From positions 67,691 to 131,690 of the forward strand of contig VZRG01000861.1 in NCBI GenBank assembly GCA_013397435.1: DNA of 64,000 nucleotides, given 5' to 3'. Position numbers and translations under genes: made by a program. Position 1 is the stretch's first letter, and each line of letters begins with the position of its first letter. The notes under the pieces are model-generated. The model saw only the letters and a program-made list of their open reading frames with translations, searched no databases and had not been told where the DNA came from. This document shows, piece by piece, positions 61,323 through 64,000 of the stretch. The DNA is from Erythrocercus mccallii (Eukaryota > Chordata > Aves > Passeriformes > Dicruridae).

Positions 61323-64000
61323 TCTTGGACTTCATCCAAGAAGGTCAGCCAGACTAAGAATTGTTTCTGCAAAACAATGAAAAACTGTGTTACCAACTAC
61401 TTATGTGTCTTCATCTGTATGTACTTGTAGCTGACATCAGAGAAAGATTTTTTCATGCATATTAGGAGGAAACTACTCTGAAATGTGCTACTAGTACCCT
61501 GTGTCTCCAGGAACACTTCAGGGCTTCAAGAATCGTAAGAATAATGTTTGATAAAACTGCTGTTTTCTCTTTTTCTATTGAATGAAAAGCTAAGAATGAA
61601 AAACGAGCTAAAATAATTACTTCAATGCAGGAAAAGAAACTTTTTACTCTTTTGCTTGCTCTAAGCTAAAGGAACACCAGCATGATTTATGCCATTAACA
61701 CTACAAGAAAAGTTAAATTTCAAGCAAAATAAAACTTTAATTATCTTAAAAGAAAGATATATTGTTTTTACCTAAACTATTCCCTGTTTCAATCAAGCAG
61801 GCACTGGTGTCTCAAATGGGGACATTAATTTCAGTTTCAGTTACAATTACAAACTCCTACTGCATTTAAAATAAAAAAGAAACAAAGCTACCCTGGAGAT
61901 AACTCCTTCCCAAAAAGCTCCTTCTTACTCTTGTCAACTAGCCTGGCTAAACTACTGGCACTTATTGCTCTCCTTATTTCAAATTGTTGGATGTTTCTTT
62001 TCTCCTTCTCTTTCTGCTCAAATGTCACACCTCTATCCTCTCCTGCCCTCTCAACTGATCCAGACGTGAATACACGTCATCCTCCTACAGCATGCCCAGA
62101 GTTTTCAGTCTGCTGCCCAAGAACCCACAGCATGACAAGCCCCTGGTTATACATTCTCTTTCCATTCCCAACACGCTTTTCTTGTGCTCTCCAGCAAATT
62201 TCTGCCCTGCTTGAAGAGGACAGCATGGCATACTCAAAGAAACATTTAATGATAATTTTATCGTCTCTTAAAATTATAATCAAGTTTTAATTCAAATGTT
62301 AAAAACCTGTATCTAGCAATGTTTCCAGGTTTTGTTCAGTTCACTACAAAGAGAATATGTGACCCTTTACACCAGTCTTTGTTTTGCACCCACCCAATGC
62401 TTGCAGATATTACCAACTGTGGATCCACATTCCTGCTGAGCTATGGAAATATTTCACAAAATAAGTGCTACAGTGACAAAGCAGAAAAAAAGTGATCATT
62501 AGAGCTTCAAGCATGGAGAAAAGCAAGGAGGGAACATGAAGTGTGAAGGTCACTTTCATCAAAGCTTTTAATCTCAACTTTTAAGAGAGTTACCTAGACA
62601 CTCCAGTGTTAATGACTTTCCCTTCAGCTTCTGCATGTCATTAAATACCCCTTAGGCTTCCCTCTCTGCAGACAGGAAATGAGAGTCCTTGGACAGCTCA
62701 TTTAGTCAGGCTAGGAGGCAGAAAAAAGTGCAACAAAGCATTCCTTATTTATATCTCCTAAATGAGCAAGCTTCAGTGAACTAACTTCTGCCCAACAAAA
62801 GTCATGGTAAGACGAAGCAATGTTTTTTGGTTTTTTTCCTATCATGGGGGGTCTCTGCTATTTCAGTTTAGTCTGATTTTGTAAAAGGGAATGCTATTCT
62901 TCCCTCCAAGTGGATTCTGGGTCAATATCTCCACAAGAAAGCCAGAGGAATTCATGCTGTCACTGTTAGCTACACACTATAATGTATGCCTAACAAACTA
63001 GATCTGCTTTTCCTCCTGAATGGTTGCTGAAAAGTCTGCTCCCTACATTTATCCAGAATATTTTTATTCCTCATTGTCCCACTCTCAATGCACTGAAAAG
63101 GGCTTCTGGCTCCAGGAACACATTAGGAGATATAAACTACTGCAGGTAGTTTACGAGAGGTAGCATATTCTGCTACACAGAATGTGATGGAAATTTAGTG
63201 CATATATTGCTAGTATTCATTAGACTTTCTTTTCCACTATCAGCACTTTTGTTGGCCTAGAGAGGCTGAAGGCACAAAGTAGAAGACCTTGAATTTCTGT
63301 CAAAGCCAAGATGTCTATCACTGGCAAATGAGAAGTCTTTTTTCTGAGGTAGAACAGAAGATTACATTTGTTGATGCATTAGAATAACTAAGTCATAATA
63401 CAACAACATATATAACAACCACAGCCTGGCAACTTTGAGTCAGTGTCACCCAACATCCCATTACAATTATAAGAGGGAAAACAACTCTCAGCTTTGCTAT
63501 AGCTTTTCTTTCTCCCAGACCAAGGTAAAGCAGGCACCCCTTTTGCTGCAAGCACACACAGCCTTGCTGAGCTCTGGTCAAGGTTGGCCTTGAAGGTGAC
63601 ACGCTGAGGGAAGGGCAAGTTACTCATGGGAAAGAAAAGCTACCAGTTCCCACCTCCCACAGCCCCACACCCAGACACCACCAGCAGCTAATGGAACTCC
63701 CTGGATCAACACACTCAGTTGTGTCTGAGTGACACATAAGGATGTCAGAGAGCCTCACGGTCACATTTTGCCATTTTATTTTGTGAGTTAGTGAGGAAAA
63801 CAGTGCTCTTTTCATATTCTAGGATCTGAGTTAGATATACCTTTTCCCTCAGACCCTGCATGAAAGCTCCTGCTGCCTATTTCTGAGTATTTTAGTATGT
63901 ACCAGGTGCTTGTCTGATTACTCACAGCAGCTACCCTACCCTTGGGGCCTCCTGTCACCAGCTAACCTGTGGCTGGAGAGTCTCCAAGCATCACTCGTCA

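Larger units (their letters stand above)
59274..64000 (-). other. RGS6 intron (partial), upstream of the exon at 59174-59273
   Basis: The non-coding sequence continues to the window edge. It holds a CR1 fragment at about 61031-61322 and a small duplication near 60819-60878. I searched for the exon encoding the N-terminal MIVYCK region and do not find it, so it is to the right of the window. Confidence 0.82.

Noticed and set aside
59274..64000. A possible N-terminal RGS6 exon (encoding MIVYCK) upstream of the DEP exon.
   Set aside because: No sequence on the minus strand translates to this with a donor; only short chance donor-like sites are present, for example near 63920.
1..64000. tRNA, rRNA, CRISPR or bacterial operon features.
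   Set aside because: No cloverleaf-type A/B box pairs, spacer-repeat arrays or compact adjacent open frames are visible; the window is a vertebrate gene interior.

Overview
This is vertebrate chromosomal DNA, most likely from a bird. The introns are AT-rich, the exons small and widely spaced, and every splice junction is GT-AG. Chicken-repeat-1 (CR1) LINE fragments are scattered throughout, there are solo retroviral-type LTRs, and there are two assembly gaps (120-494 and 51038-51232). A passerine is my guess from the repeat style; the sequence does not prove it. I see no bacterial-type genes, tRNA, rRNA or CRISPR.

The window lies almost entirely inside one gene on the minus strand: RGS6, a member of the R7 family of regulators of G-protein signalling. 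I reconstructed twelve consecutive coding exons by hand. From 5' to 3' they are 59174-59273, 27441-27491, 25931-26037, 23599-23650, 21119-21183, 18073-18149, 15107-15188, 14518-14592, 13113-13211, 12036-12097, 7601-7711 and 4137-4262. All have GT donors and AG acceptors, the phases match at every junction, and together they give 1007 nt (335 codons plus 2 nt) with no stop or frameshift. They encode, in order, the DEP domain, the DHEX (R7H) domain, a linker, the G-gamma-like (GGL) domain that binds Gbeta5, and the start of the RGS domain. The first coding exon(s) lie beyond 64000, and the exons for the rest of the RGS domain and the C-terminus lie before position 1.

Layout: 1-4136 is a partial intron with a GC-rich, repetitive, gapped tip. 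From 4137 to 27491 there are eleven exons in about 23 kb. From 27492 to 59173 there is a single intron of about 31.7 kb. From 59274 to 64000 there is another partial intron. The large intron holds the most notable non-coding structure: a two-part CpG island at 39.1-39.9 kb with a strong CTCF-like motif, a candidate LTR just beside it (37678-38480), two solo LTRs with matching 4-bp target-site duplications (28854-29325 and 50903-51607), and several CR1 pieces, including a decayed reverse-transcriptase fragment (about 48640-49295).

I found no new protein system. The observations most worth checking are the intragenic CpG island as a possible alternative RGS6 or antisense promoter, the tandem splice donor after the exon that completes the DEP domain, and the LTR structures.
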